From Microcoleus vaginatus WJT46-NPBG5 (GTDB taxonomy: Bacteria > Cyanobacteriota > Cyanobacteriia > Cyanobacteriales > Oscillatoriaceae): 64,000 nucleotides of DNA. This document shows, in pieces, positions 37,634 through 46,167 of the stretch; positions within the stretch are counted from its first letter, which is position 1, and each line of letters opens with the position of its first letter. The notes beneath the pieces were generated by a model. That model searched no databases. It had not been told where the DNA came from and worked only from the letters and a program-made list of their open reading frames with translations. The position numbers and the translations under genes were made by a program. The stretch spans positions 186,001 through 250,000 of the forward strand of contig JAHHHM010000001.1 of the NCBI GenBank assembly GCA_019359355.1, given 5' to 3'.

Positions 37634-38011
37634 ATGAGTCTGGTTATAAAAGCGATCCATTATCCCGAAAAGTTGGACAATAAGCGGATCGCCCAGTTTC
37701 ATCGAGAAATTGAAGCCGTGGTTAATGCTGGCGCGAATATTATTTTGATCGACTTCAAAAATGTCTCATTTATTAGCAGCCCAGGTTTAATTCCTTTAGT
37801 TTCAGCGTTCAGAAAAGTTAAAGTCGCTGGATGCAAATTTTTTGTCTGCTCTATGAACGCCCAAGTCAGAATGTTATTTGAGTTAACGGGTCTGAATCAA
37901 GTTTTTGAAACTTTGACTACCAATCGAGATGATTTACACAAGCCAGTTTTTTCAAAAAACCTCTCATTCAAACCTTCATCTCGAAAAGTGAGTCAGTTAG
38001 TCGAAAAATAA
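37634..38011 (+). CDS. STAS-domain protein (anti-sigma factor antagonist-like)
   Basis: 125-residue single STAS domain: beta-strand IILIDFKNVSFISSPGL with the conserved Ser next to the usual phosphorylation site (ISSPGL here instead of DSSGL), then a helix LIPLVSAFRKVKVAG and FFVCSMNAQVRMLFELTG. Such proteins bind anti-sigma kinases of the SpoIIAB/RsbW type and are switched by serine phosphorylation. An inserted Pro after the Ser pair is unusual. AAAGGAG lies seven bases before the ATG. A terminator follows. No kinase or phosphatase partner is next to it, so it probably acts with a partner encoded elsewhere. Confidence 0.85.
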   Translation: MSLVIKAIHYPEKLDNKRIAQFHREIEAVVNAGANIILIDFKNVSFISSPGLIPLVSAFRKVKVAGCKFFVCSMNAQVRMLFELTGLNQVFETLTTNRDDLHKPVFSKNLSFKPSSRKVSQLVEK

Positions 38012-38072
38012 TCATAAAACCCATTTCGTGAGTTGCTTTCTTTGCGCTCATTCAGATGAAGATTTTAAAAAT

Positions 38073-38110
38073 AAACCTAGAACTGCTTAGGCAAGCTAGG
38101 TTTTTGTTTG
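38073..38110 (+). terminator. Rho-independent terminator after the STAS gene
   Basis: AAACCTAG / CTAGGTTT (38073-38080, 38096-38103), 8-bp perfect stem with a 15-base loop, followed by TTGTTTG; the stem's own T-run adds to the tail. Confidence 0.7.
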
Positions 38111-38575
38111 TTAATTGAAATGCCTGAAGTTGTCAAGCAACTCGGCTCTGGATTGTCTGGCTATATTGGGCAGCGTCAAACTGACTACGGGCAGCCAATA
38201 TTTCACAAAGCTATAGATTTATTGAAAAAGTCGTGGGTTTTAATAAAAACCACAGATTCCCCAGGGGAAACTTGAATGTGCTTTGCTCGCCATTCGAGTT
38301 CCACCTGTAGGCACTGATAAACACAGATGATTTATTAGGATTTTGGACTTTTGCAATACATTGAGTAATGAACGAGGCGCTTTTTTTGTATTCAAGCTAA
38401 CAGGGTAATGTAACAGCCGCTCACTTCTTTAGATAGAAGGAAAAACAAAATAATGGTGATTAGCTTTTGAGAAGCACGACTAAACAAGACACAATAGCTG
38501 TGTCCGTTTATAAAGTGTGGAAGCGAAGAAAAAATAGAACGAGAGTTTTGATTAAATACTTATCTGAGCGTGATC
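38111..38575. other. Intergenic, no gene seen
   Basis: About 465 bp before ndhK. There is no open frame of interest. A small imperfect hairpin (GTGGGTTTTAATAAAAACCAC, near 38235-38255) is present. The ndhK promoter should lie here. Confidence 0.45.
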
Positions 38576-39313
38576 ATGAATCCTAACTCTATCAGTTCCG
38601 ATGGCTTATCTGACGGTGAACGCATCGCATTCCCTGTTGATCGATACCAGGTTACTCAAGAACTGTCTGAAAATATCATTTTGACGACAGCAGACGATCT
38701 CTATAATTGGGCTAGACTCTCGAGTTTATGGCCTTTAATGTACGGCACAGCTTGCTGTTTCATTGAGTTAGCTGCCATGATTGGCTCACGATTTGACTTT
38801 GACAGGTTTGGCTTAATTCCTCGTGCTAGCCCCCGCCAAGCTGACGTGATTATTCTAGCCGGCACCCTCAACATGAAAATGTCTGCAGCAACTCGTCGCC
38901 TTTACGATCAGATGCCAGAACCCAAGTATGTCATTGCAATGGGCGCGTGCATGATCACCGGCGGGATGTTTAGTGCTGATTCGCCTACAGCAATTCGAGG
39001 GGCTGATAAAATTCTTCCCGTTGATGTTTACATACCTGGTTGCCCTCCCCGCCCAGAAGCGATCATGGATGCTCTGATTAAGCTTCGCAAAAAAATATCA
39101 AATGAATCCTTTCAAGAGCGCGGCAGAATCCAGCAAACACATCGCTACTATACGGTTCGTCATAAGATGAAGCCAGTGCCACCTGTTCATACAGGTGAAT
39201 ACTTAAATTCCTCGTCTCGCAATAACCCGCCGAAGGAGTTAGTAGAGGGAATGGGAACGCTTGTCCCACCGGCGCTTAAGGCGACCGCAACCGAGGAAGC
39301 GGCTCAGAGTTAG
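38576..39313 (+). CDS. ndhK: NAD(P)H-quinone oxidoreductase subunit K
   Basis: Subunit of the photosynthetic complex I (NDH-1) that carries iron-sulfur cluster N2 next to the plastoquinone site; it is attached to the thylakoid or plasma membrane. The cluster ligands are kept: the Cys60-Cys61 pair in GTACCFIEL, Cys125 in MGACMITGG and Cys156 in PGCPPRPE. 245 residues from the ATG at 38576 fits the family. In most cyanobacteria ndhK lies in an ndhC-ndhK-ndhJ operon; here neither ndhC nor ndhJ is next to it, and the neighbours are a STAS gene and galE. It may be a second copy or a relocated gene. Confidence 0.93.
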   Translation: MNPNSISSDGLSDGERIAFPVDRYQVTQELSENIILTTADDLYNWARLSSLWPLMYGTACCFIELAAMIGSRFDFDRFGLIPRASPRQADVIILAGTLNMKMSAATRRLYDQMPEPKYVIAMGACMITGGMFSADSPTAIRGADKILPVDVYIPGCPPRPEAIMDALIKLRKKISNESFQERGRIQQTHRYYTVRHKMKPVPPVHTGEYLNSSSRNNPPKELVEGMGTLVPPALKATATEEAAQS

Positions 39314-39519
39314 AAAATTAAGCTAAGGTTATTTTTTTGGAAGAGATGTTGCCGGCAGCGTCTCTTCCTTTAGGCGGATATTTGTCAACAAGACTACTCA
39401 TAAAAATCTAAAATATGAGATTCTAGGAGCAGAACAAGCGTTGAAAAATTTAGGTGGCTCAACTGACATTCATCAGCAGCCATCCGTCTAAAAGAAAAGA
39501 AGATTACCGAGTATTAAAA

Positions 39520-40521
39520 ATGTCAGAAAGCAAATCAACTATTTTAGTCACCGGCGGTGCCGGCTACATTGGCAGCCATGCGGTACTCGCACTGCAACAA
39601 GCGGGTTACAATCCGATCGTTCTTGACAATCTGGTGTACGGACATCGAGAACTGGTTGAAGAGGTATTAAAGGTTAAGTTAATTGTCGGCGACACCAACG
39701 ATCGCGCCTTACTGGATAACCTCTTTGCCACTCACTCCATTGACGCTGTCATGCATTTTGCCGCCTATATTGCGGTGGGTGAATCCGTTACAGATCCAGG
39801 CAAATATTACCGCAACAACGTAAACGGAACCCTGACGCTTTTAGAAGCAATGGTGGCGGCAAATGTCAAGCAATTTGTCTTTTCCTCCACCTGTGCGGTA
39901 TACGGTATACCCAAAACGGTTCCGATGAAGGAAGATCACCCTCAAGATCCGATCAGTCCTTACGCGACTAGCAAGCAAATGGTGGAGCGAATTTTAGCTG
40001 ATTTTGATACAGCTTACGGCTTAAAGTCAGTCGCTTTCCGCTATTTTAACGCTGCCGGTGCTGAGGCAAACGGCTTGCTGGGAGAAGACCACAACCCGGA
40101 AACTCATTTAATTCCCTTAGTATTACTAACTGCCTTGGGTAAACGAGAATCTGTCTCCATTTTTGGCACCGACTATCCAACATCTGATGGCACTTGCATT
40201 CGAGATTATATCCATGTGAGTGATTTAGCGCAAGCTCATGTTTTAGGCTTGGAGTATTTGCAAAAAGGGGGAGATAGTAACGTATTTAACTTAGGAAATG
40301 GCAGCGGATTTACCGTCAGAGAAGTGATAGAATCGGCGCGTCTGATAACCGGCAAAGAAATTAAAATTGTAGAAAGTGAGCGCAGAGCCGGCGATCCTCC
40401 CGCCTTAGTCGGAAGTAGCGACAAAGCCCGAAATATTTTAGGTTGGAATCCCCAATATCCTGACATCAAAGAAATTCTCGCTCACGCATGGCAGTGGCAC
40501 CAAAAGCGACATATTAACTAG
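39520..40521 (+). CDS. galE: UDP-glucose 4-epimerase
   Basis: NAD-dependent SDR enzyme that interconverts UDP-glucose and UDP-galactose. The 333-residue product begins MSESKSTILVTGGAGYIGSH, with the cofactor loop TGGAGYIGSH; the active-site triad is visible as FSSTCAVYG and YATSKQ, and FRYFNAAGAEANGLLGE is diagnostic of GalE. The ATG at 39520 is preferred to an upstream extension (39454) that has no place in the family. It is followed 23 bp later by a cupin gene. It supplies UDP-galactose for glf and links to galT and galK further on. Confidence 0.95.
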   Translation: MSESKSTILVTGGAGYIGSHAVLALQQAGYNPIVLDNLVYGHRELVEEVLKVKLIVGDTNDRALLDNLFATHSIDAVMHFAAYIAVGESVTDPGKYYRNNVNGTLTLLEAMVAANVKQFVFSSTCAVYGIPKTVPMKEDHPQDPISPYATSKQMVERILADFDTAYGLKSVAFRYFNAAGAEANGLLGEDHNPETHLIPLVLLTALGKRESVSIFGTDYPTSDGTCIRDYIHVSDLAQAHVLGLEYLQKGGDSNVFNLGNGSGFTVREVIESARLITGKEIKIVESERRAGDPPALVGSSDKARNILGWNPQYPDIKEILAHAWQWHQKRHIN

Positions 40522-40544
40522 GGGACAATACTGGGAATTTGGCA

Positions 40545-40934
40545 ATGCAACCTCAAGTTATTTTTGGAAATGCCGGCACAGAAGGTGCCCCTCGTCGGGG
40601 TTGGTTTATGGGGCACTTTCTAGACCTTCCTGATGATCCTCGTTCTACTTCCGAACTTGAAGTGAAATGGGCCGTTCATGAAGCGGGAGAGGGAAGAAAC
40701 CAGTGGGCAACAAATGCTGAAGCGACCACGCTTTCCATCCTAATCCAAGGGCGATTTTCTATTCAATTTCCCGAACAAGAATTTATGCTTTCTCGGGAGG
40801 GCGATTATGTTCTCTGGTCCCCTGGAGTTCCGCATACTTGGTTAGCGGAAGAAACTTCGACCATTCTTACCATTAGATGGCCCTCAAAGCCGGGAGATAG
40901 TGTAGGAACGAGTCGCGCCGGCACAGACAAGTGA
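40545..40934 (+). CDS. Cupin-fold protein
   Basis: 129-residue small protein with a cupin-like double-stranded beta-helix: VKWAVHEAGEGRNQWATNAE, TLSILIQGRFSIQFP, and REGDYVLWSPGVPHTW (the second cupin motif GD-x5-PGxPH). The usual metal His pair of the first motif is missing or replaced, so a metal-independent binding role is possible. The ATG at 40545 follows a GGGA ribosome site; it starts 23 bp after galE. Cyanobacterial proteins of this type are sometimes annotated as signal-peptidase-like, but no protease motif is present. Sugar binding or isomerisation would fit the context, without proof. Confidence 0.68.
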   Translation: MQPQVIFGNAGTEGAPRRGWFMGHFLDLPDDPRSTSELEVKWAVHEAGEGRNQWATNAEATTLSILIQGRFSIQFPEQEFMLSREGDYVLWSPGVPHTWLAEETSTILTIRWPSKPGDSVGTSRAGTDK

Positions 40935-41136
40935 ATAATGATGAGCTTGGAAATGAAACAGAGGAACGAAATTATGTATGAGCTTGCTTACCTTTTAACC
41001 GGCAGTTAAGTTTTACAACAAATTCGCCGGAACCCTAGGCACAAACATCGAATAAAAATCTATTGTCAAGTTAGAGACCGTTCTACAAAAACCCAACGCG
41101 GGAACTCTGACATATATTAGCTAGGATTGATTATCC

Positions 41137-43056
41137 ATGAGTTCGTTTGGTAAATGGCTTGAGAATTGTTACATACAACAAGAGTCTGGTGAAGCCAGTA
41201 ACAAGAGTAATTTTGAATTAAGCAAAATGGCCTATCCACGCCCACAGTTACAACGTGCCAACTGGATGTCTCTTAACGGCCCGTGGAAGTTTACTTATGA
41301 CGACGCTGGGAAATTTGTTCAACCTAGTGATATTTCAGAGTGGACACACACGATTGAGGTGCCGTTTGCGCCGGAAACTGCCCGCAGTGGCATCGGCGAC
41401 ACCGGCTTCCACCCAAATTGTTGGTACGAACGGGAATTTGACCTGCCGGCAGGCCCAGGAAGAGTGCTGCTGCAATTTGCCGCAGTAGACTATCACGCCC
41501 GTGTCTGGGTTAACGGTCAGTTCATCACAGAACATGAAGGCGGCAACACCCCCTTTACCGCCGATATAACCCACGTTTTCAATGAAAATGGGCCGCAGCG
41601 GGTCACAGTCTGGGCGCAAGACGACCCTCAAGACTTAGCCAAACCCCGTGGCAAGCAAGATTGGCAACTAGATCCGCACAGTATTTGGTATCCGCGTACA
41701 ACCGGCATCTGGCAAACCGTTTGGGTGGAACGTGTTCCCCCCACCTATATCAAGAACATTCGCTGGACACCAGACTTTGATCGCTGGGAAATCGGCTTTG
41801 AAGCATTTGTTGCCGGCGAAGCGTGCAATGACATCCAGCTGAAGGTGAAACTCTCCATTGGCTGCCAGATGCTCGTCAACGATACTTATGAAGTGATCAA
41901 CCGGGAAGTTCATCGGCGCATCGCCCTTTCCGACCCAGGCATCGACGACTACCGCAACGAATTGCTTTGGAGTCCGGAAAAGCCTAGCTTGATCGACGCC
42001 GAGATTGAGCTTTGGTGCGATGGCAAACTCATGAATGTCGTTAAATCCTATACGGCAATGCGGTGTGTCGCGATCCAGCGTGACCGCTTCATGCTCAATG
42101 GGCGTCCCTACTATTTGCGCTTAGTTCTCGACCAAGGCTACTGGCCCGACACCTTCATGACCGCGCCTTCAGATGAAGCGTTGCGGCGGGATGTCGAGTT
42201 AGTCAAAGCGATGGGATTCAACGGGGTGCGGAAACACCAGAAAATTGAAGATCCCCGCTTTTTATACTGGGCAGATGTGCTCGGTTTGCTCGTTTGGGAA
42301 GAAATGCCCAGCGCCTACCGCTTCACCCCGAAAGCTGTGGAACGCATCACGCGGGAATGGGCTGAGGTGATTGAGCGGGATGTTAGCCACCCCTGTATCG
42401 TGGTGTGGGTGCCGTTTAATGAATCTTGGGGCGTTCCGAATTTAACAGAAAGTGCCGCCCACCGGAACTACGTGCAAGCGCTGTATCACTTGACCAAAAC
42501 CCTCGATCCGACGCGCCCGGTGATTGGGAACGATGGCTGGGAAAGTACGGATACAGACATTATTGCGATTCACGATTACGACAATAAACCCCAGCGGTTA
42601 GAAAAGCGCTACGGGCCGCAAGTTGACCTGACGAAACTGTTTGATCGGCAGCGTCCCGGCGGGCGTATCCTCACCCTCGACGGCCACCCCCACCAAGGGC
42701 AGCCGGTGATGCTCACCGAGTTCGGCGGCATTGCCTATGCCGGTCGCGAAGCCCCCGATACCGACAAAGTCTGGGGATATGTGCGGGCAGAGGAAATTTC
42801 TGAACTGCAATTGCGCTACACCGCGCTGTTGGAAGTGGTGAACAGAATTGAGATGTTCAGCGGATTCTGTTACACGCAGTTAACGGATACGTTTCAGGAA
42901 GCCAATGGCCTACTGTATGCCGACCGCACACCCAAGTTTCCCATTGAAGCAATCGCAACGGCAACTTTAGGAGGAGAGGAAGAGGACGATGTATTCTGTG
43001 GAACGATTAAAGCCGGATGGCCGCAAGCTGACCCTATACAGTCGGTTCCCCATTAA
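41137..43056 (+). CDS. Glycoside hydrolase family 2 (beta-galactosidase-like)
   Basis: 639-residue glycosidase without signal peptide, so intracellular. The order is: sugar-binding domain (about 33-200: WMSLNGPWKF, WYEREFDLPAG, ARVWVNGQFITEHEGGNTPF), immunoglobulin-like middle domain (about 200-310) and a TIM barrel (310-610). In the barrel the acid/base is Glu429 in VPFNESWG and the nucleophile Glu528 in MLTEFGG. No C-terminal LacZ-type domains, so it is a short GH2. Its end overlaps galT by 68 bp, so it probably feeds galactose to the Leloir pathway. Exact linkage (beta-galactoside, beta-glucuronide or other) cannot be told. Confidence 0.88.
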   Translation: MSSFGKWLENCYIQQESGEASNKSNFELSKMAYPRPQLQRANWMSLNGPWKFTYDDAGKFVQPSDISEWTHTIEVPFAPETARSGIGDTGFHPNCWYEREFDLPAGPGRVLLQFAAVDYHARVWVNGQFITEHEGGNTPFTADITHVFNENGPQRVTVWAQDDPQDLAKPRGKQDWQLDPHSIWYPRTTGIWQTVWVERVPPTYIKNIRWTPDFDRWEIGFEAFVAGEACNDIQLKVKLSIGCQMLVNDTYEVINREVHRRIALSDPGIDDYRNELLWSPEKPSLIDAEIELWCDGKLMNVVKSYTAMRCVAIQRDRFMLNGRPYYLRLVLDQGYWPDTFMTAPSDEALRRDVELVKAMGFNGVRKHQKIEDPRFLYWADVLGLLVWEEMPSAYRFTPKAVERITREWAEVIERDVSHPCIVVWVPFNESWGVPNLTESAAHRNYVQALYHLTKTLDPTRPVIGNDGWESTDTDIIAIHDYDNKPQRLEKRYGPQVDLTKLFDRQRPGGRILTLDGHPHQGQPVMLTEFGGIAYAGREAPDTDKVWGYVRAEEISELQLRYTALLEVVNRIEMFSGFCYTQLTDTFQEANGLLYADRTPKFPIEAIATATLGGEEEDDVFCGTIKAGWPQADPIQSVPH

Positions 43057-44089
43057 CCCCGACATCCAAGCCACCAGCCCTAGTAATGAGCCGGTGCAGG
43101 CGAATCCTCACCTGCGCTGGCACCCCTTGCGGGGAGAATGGATCGCCTATGCCAGCCACCGGCAAGGGCGCACATTTATGCCGCCGCCGGAATACAATCC
43201 CTTAGCACCAACCACCAATCCTGAGTTTCCTACGGAACTGCCTCAAGGGAAATATGATGTGGCGGTGTTTGACAACCGCTTCCCTTCACTAGCACTGGCG
43301 GCGCACAATCCGCCGGCCAGTATTGTAGAGACGCTGCCGGCAAATGGGGCGTGTGAGGTGGTAGTGTTCACCCAAGATCCAGAAGCCACTTTCGGTTCCC
43401 TGCCATTAGATCACCTGGAACTGCTGTTGCAAGTCTGGGCAGATCGGACACGGGCAATTGGGGAAAATCCTCACATTCAGTATGTGCTGCCCTTCGAGAA
43501 CCGAGGCGTAGAAATGGGGGTGACGTTACTGCATCCCCACGGCCAAATCTACGCCTATCCGTTGGTGCCGCCGGTGCCGGCAAGGATGCTGGAATGCCAG
43601 CAAGCCTATTACCGGCAGCATCAACGGGGTGTGCTGGAAGATTTGATTCAAAAGGAAATTGCCGACAAACAGCGGATTATTTATCTGGATGAACACGCCA
43701 TCGCCTTCGTGCCGGCGTGTGCGCGTTATCCCTATGAAGTCTGGGTTGCCCCGATCAAGCCGGTGGCGACATTCGGGGATCTGACGCCACAACAGCGTCA
43801 AGGACTCGCCAGAGCTTTAAAGACCGTCACCCTCAAATATGATGGGATGTGGCAGCGGCCTTTCCCTTACTTGATGGCGTGGTTTCAAGCGCCGACTGAT
43901 GGGCAGCCGCATCCGGAAGCACATCTGCACGCGGAGTTTTATCCACCCTACCGCACAAGTGAACGCCTGAAATATCTGGCGGGAACAGAACTGGCAGCGG
44001 GGCTGTTTGCCAATGACGCACTCCCAGAGGAAAAAGCCAAAGATTTACAGGCAGTTGTCGTGAATATCGAGATGCCGGTGCGCTTATGA
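42989..44089 (+). CDS. galT: Galactose-1-phosphate uridylyltransferase
   Basis: Second enzyme of the Leloir pathway: transfers UMP from UDP-glucose to galactose-1-phosphate through a uridylyl-histidine. The active-site HPHGQ spans residues 182-186, with His184 as the nucleophile; upstream motifs RWHPLRGEWIAYASHRQGR and VFDNRFPSL and the C-terminal HLHAEFYPPYR are those of GalT. 366 residues is normal. The ATG at 42989 overlaps the GH2 gene by 68 bp; GGAGGAGAGGAAGAGG lies just upstream. The stop overlaps the next start (ATGA). Translational coupling in this three-gene string is likely. Confidence 0.94.
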   Translation: MYSVERLKPDGRKLTLYSRFPINPDIQATSPSNEPVQANPHLRWHPLRGEWIAYASHRQGRTFMPPPEYNPLAPTTNPEFPTELPQGKYDVAVFDNRFPSLALAAHNPPASIVETLPANGACEVVVFTQDPEATFGSLPLDHLELLLQVWADRTRAIGENPHIQYVLPFENRGVEMGVTLLHPHGQIYAYPLVPPVPARMLECQQAYYRQHQRGVLEDLIQKEIADKQRIIYLDEHAIAFVPACARYPYEVWVAPIKPVATFGDLTPQQRQGLARALKTVTLKYDGMWQRPFPYLMAWFQAPTDGQPHPEAHLHAEFYPPYRTSERLKYLAGTELAAGLFANDALPEEKAKDLQAVVVNIEMPVRL

Positions 44090-45186
44090 AACCATTCAAC
44101 GACGAAGTCTCAGCCAAGCTAGCGTTAATCCGCAACGCCCTAAGTGAAACCGAGGCGCAAGGTGTGCGACTGCGCGGCACAGATTGGTTTGCTTGGGCAA
44201 CTGCCGGCGCATCTAACACGGTACTGCTCACTGCAGAAACCGGCGTGGCGGAAGTGCTGGTGACTGCCGGTGACGCCTGGGTTCTCACCGATGAAATTGA
44301 AGCGCAGCGCTTTAAGGATGAAGAACTGCCAGATAATTTCAAGGTTAATGTTAATCCTTGGGCGGATGCCGCTGCCCGTGAGTCTTTCGTGCGGGAAGCG
44401 ACGAATGACGGGAAAGTTTTGAGCGACCGGCCTATTGCTCATGTCGAGAAGCGATTGCCTGAGTCTTTACACCTGCACAAAAAAGTGCTGATGTCAAGTG
44501 AATTGGAGCGATATCGCGAAGTGGGGCGCAAGGCAAGCGAAGCGATGACAGAAGTGCTGTTAGCCGCTAAGCCAACTTGGACAGAATACCAACTAGCCGG
44601 TGCCGGTGCTGAAGCGTTGTGGGCGAGGGGATTGCATCCCGCGCTGACTTTGGTTGCCGGTGATCGGCGGTTGCCGCTTTACCGGCACGCAACAGCGACA
44701 GGCGAATCCTTAGGACGGCAAGCGATGCTGGTGTTTTGCGCCAGGGGATACGGAGTTTATGCCAATCTCACCCGATTTGTTTCATTTGGAAAACTTCCAG
44801 AGCAAGACGCTGAATTGCACCGGCACGTTCGAGAAATTGAATCGATAGCCTTGGCTGATTGTCAACCAGAAACACCTCTCAATCAGGTTTACAAAACTCT
44901 GGAACAAGCTTATCAGCGGCACGGTTATCCCCAAGCAATTTATCAGCATCACCAGGGAGGAACGACTGGATATTTGTCGCGAGAAGTTGTGGCAAATCCT
45001 AATACGGACGATCTCTTAAAAGCAAATATGGCGATGGCTTGGAATCCCAGCTTGCCTGGGTCAAAAATTGAGGATACTTTTGTAATTCTTGAAGGTGGGA
45101 AGTTAGAAAATTTAACTTTCGATCCCAATTGGCCGAGTGTTGAAGTTGAAGGAAGGCAGCGCCCGGTGCCGGTGGAGGTTACATAA
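44086..45186 (+). CDS. M24 peptidase-like protein with altered metal site
   Basis: 366-residue pita-bread-fold protein (Xaa-Pro aminopeptidase/creatinase class). N-terminal domain 1-140, catalytic-type domain 145-355. An intact M24 enzyme has five metal ligands (Asp, Asp, His, Glu, Glu). Here the two-Asp region reads VFCARGYGVYANLTRFVSFG with Ala and Asn in place of the aspartates; the His is kept (YQHHQGGTTGY), the first Glu is lost (WNPSLPGSKI for the usual EPG), and the second is kept (SKIEDTFV). Peptidase activity is therefore doubtful. The start overlaps the galT stop by 4 bp, so it is co-translated with a sugar enzyme. Confidence 0.82.
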   Translation: MKPFNDEVSAKLALIRNALSETEAQGVRLRGTDWFAWATAGASNTVLLTAETGVAEVLVTAGDAWVLTDEIEAQRFKDEELPDNFKVNVNPWADAAARESFVREATNDGKVLSDRPIAHVEKRLPESLHLHKKVLMSSELERYREVGRKASEAMTEVLLAAKPTWTEYQLAGAGAEALWARGLHPALTLVAGDRRLPLYRHATATGESLGRQAMLVFCARGYGVYANLTRFVSFGKLPEQDAELHRHVREIESIALADCQPETPLNQVYKTLEQAYQRHGYPQAIYQHHQGGTTGYLSREVVANPNTDDLLKANMAMAWNPSLPGSKIEDTFVILEGGKLENLTFDPNWPSVEVEGRQRPVPVEVT

Positions 45187-45207
45187 TTCTGATTATGTTG
45201 CATTCGA

Positions 45208-45253
45208 GTTTTTTAATAGCACCGTCCGGTTGTGCATGGTGCTATTAAAAAAC
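45208..45253. repeat. Perfect 16-bp inverted repeat after the galT operon
   Basis: GTTTTTTAATAGCACC (45208-45223) and GGTGCTATTAAAAAAC (45238-45253) with a 14-base loop. The arms are perfect. The poly-T lies in the 5' arm and there is no T-run after the 3' arm, so it is not a normal terminator; because it is symmetric it may still stop transcription from either side. Confidence 0.75.
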
Positions 45254-45281
45254 TTTACGTCACGTCCTATTTTGCTCGTAT

Positions 45282-45326
45282 CTCGGCTTTATCCCGTAAA
45301 AACAAGATAAGGGTAGAAAAGCCGAG
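45282..45326. repeat. Second inverted repeat in the leader of the 45352 gene
   Basis: CTCGGCTTT (45282-45290) and AAAGCCGAG (45318-45326), 9-bp perfect arms with a partly paired interior (ATCCC against GGG). It lies 25 bp before the next ATG. Confidence 0.6.
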
Positions 45327-45351
45327 AAAATCAACAGCGAAGGTTCGGAAA

Positions 45352-45987
45352 ATGGATGAAGTCGTCAAAAAAATAGCTGCCTTGGGTTTACCAGGTATCA
45401 TCCTGGTCGTAACGATGGCTGCGACAGGTTTGACAGGAGCGGCTGCGATAACAGCAGCTTTGGCATTTCTGGGTGGCCCGACGGGAATGCTAGGCGGCAT
45501 TGCTATGCTAGGTTTGACGGGATTGATTGCAGATGCTCTAACAAAAATGGGGCTGGAGGACTTGCTGACAGCGATTTATTGCCAAAGGCGTTTATCTGCG
45601 CCACACGGGCAACTGTTAGATGAGATTGAGACGTTATCCCTGTTTGATGGCGACATAAAACAAAGGCTCAAGCTGACTGTGACAGATGGGTGCGGCTGTT
45701 CGGTAGCGAGCGGGGAAGGCATTTCAGATATTACCAGGGAGGCTCTCGCCATTTTAGAAGCTGTCCCAGGAATAACGCCCGCACATCACAGGGATTTTAA
45801 TAGTTCCAATCCGATGATGAGGCTCAGGGATGGGACAGCGATTAGGGCTTGGAAAAACCCCCTCGGCGTTGACCACATTTTTTTAGCTGCACCCGATGGC
45901 AGAATGATTTATGGCGGCTACGTGGGCTGGATTCACAGTGAAGGATTGAATCAGGCGCTCTCGCAGATGAGACGAGAGTTGACCTAA
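45352..45987 (+). CDS. Protein with glycine-rich membrane hairpin, unknown function
   Basis: 211 residues from the ATG at 45352; a longer frame from 45232 runs through two inverted repeats and is rejected. Residues 8-65 are very hydrophobic and rich in Gly/Ala: LGLPGIILVVTMAATGLTGA, then GGPTGMLGGIAMLGLTGLI. This could form a two-helix membrane hairpin. After it comes a helical region (LLDEIETLSLFDGDIKQRLK) and a C-terminal domain with GVDHIFLAAPDGRMIYGGYV. I recognise the hydrophobic N-terminal pattern from other cyanobacterial proteins of unknown role, not a named family. Context (after galT, before galK) gives no clear clue. Confidence 0.65.
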   Translation: MDEVVKKIAALGLPGIILVVTMAATGLTGAAAITAALAFLGGPTGMLGGIAMLGLTGLIADALTKMGLEDLLTAIYCQRRLSAPHGQLLDEIETLSLFDGDIKQRLKLTVTDGCGCSVASGEGISDITREALAILEAVPGITPAHHRDFNSSNPMMRLRDGTAIRAWKNPLGVDHIFLAAPDGRMIYGGYVGWIHSEGLNQALSQMRRELT

Positions 45988-46167
45988 CAATCCCCTACAA
46001 TAAAGGATTATCCTTGCATTTAACTAGGTGTGCCGGCCTTGATCGCCTCATCAATTTCCTCTAAGTAACGCTGCCACAAACCGCATCGGCAAAGGCACGT
46101 TCGTATAGCCCCAAACTTCTGTTTAAAAGGTAAGAGTTGCAGTGCTTTTTATTAGCAAAACAGTATT

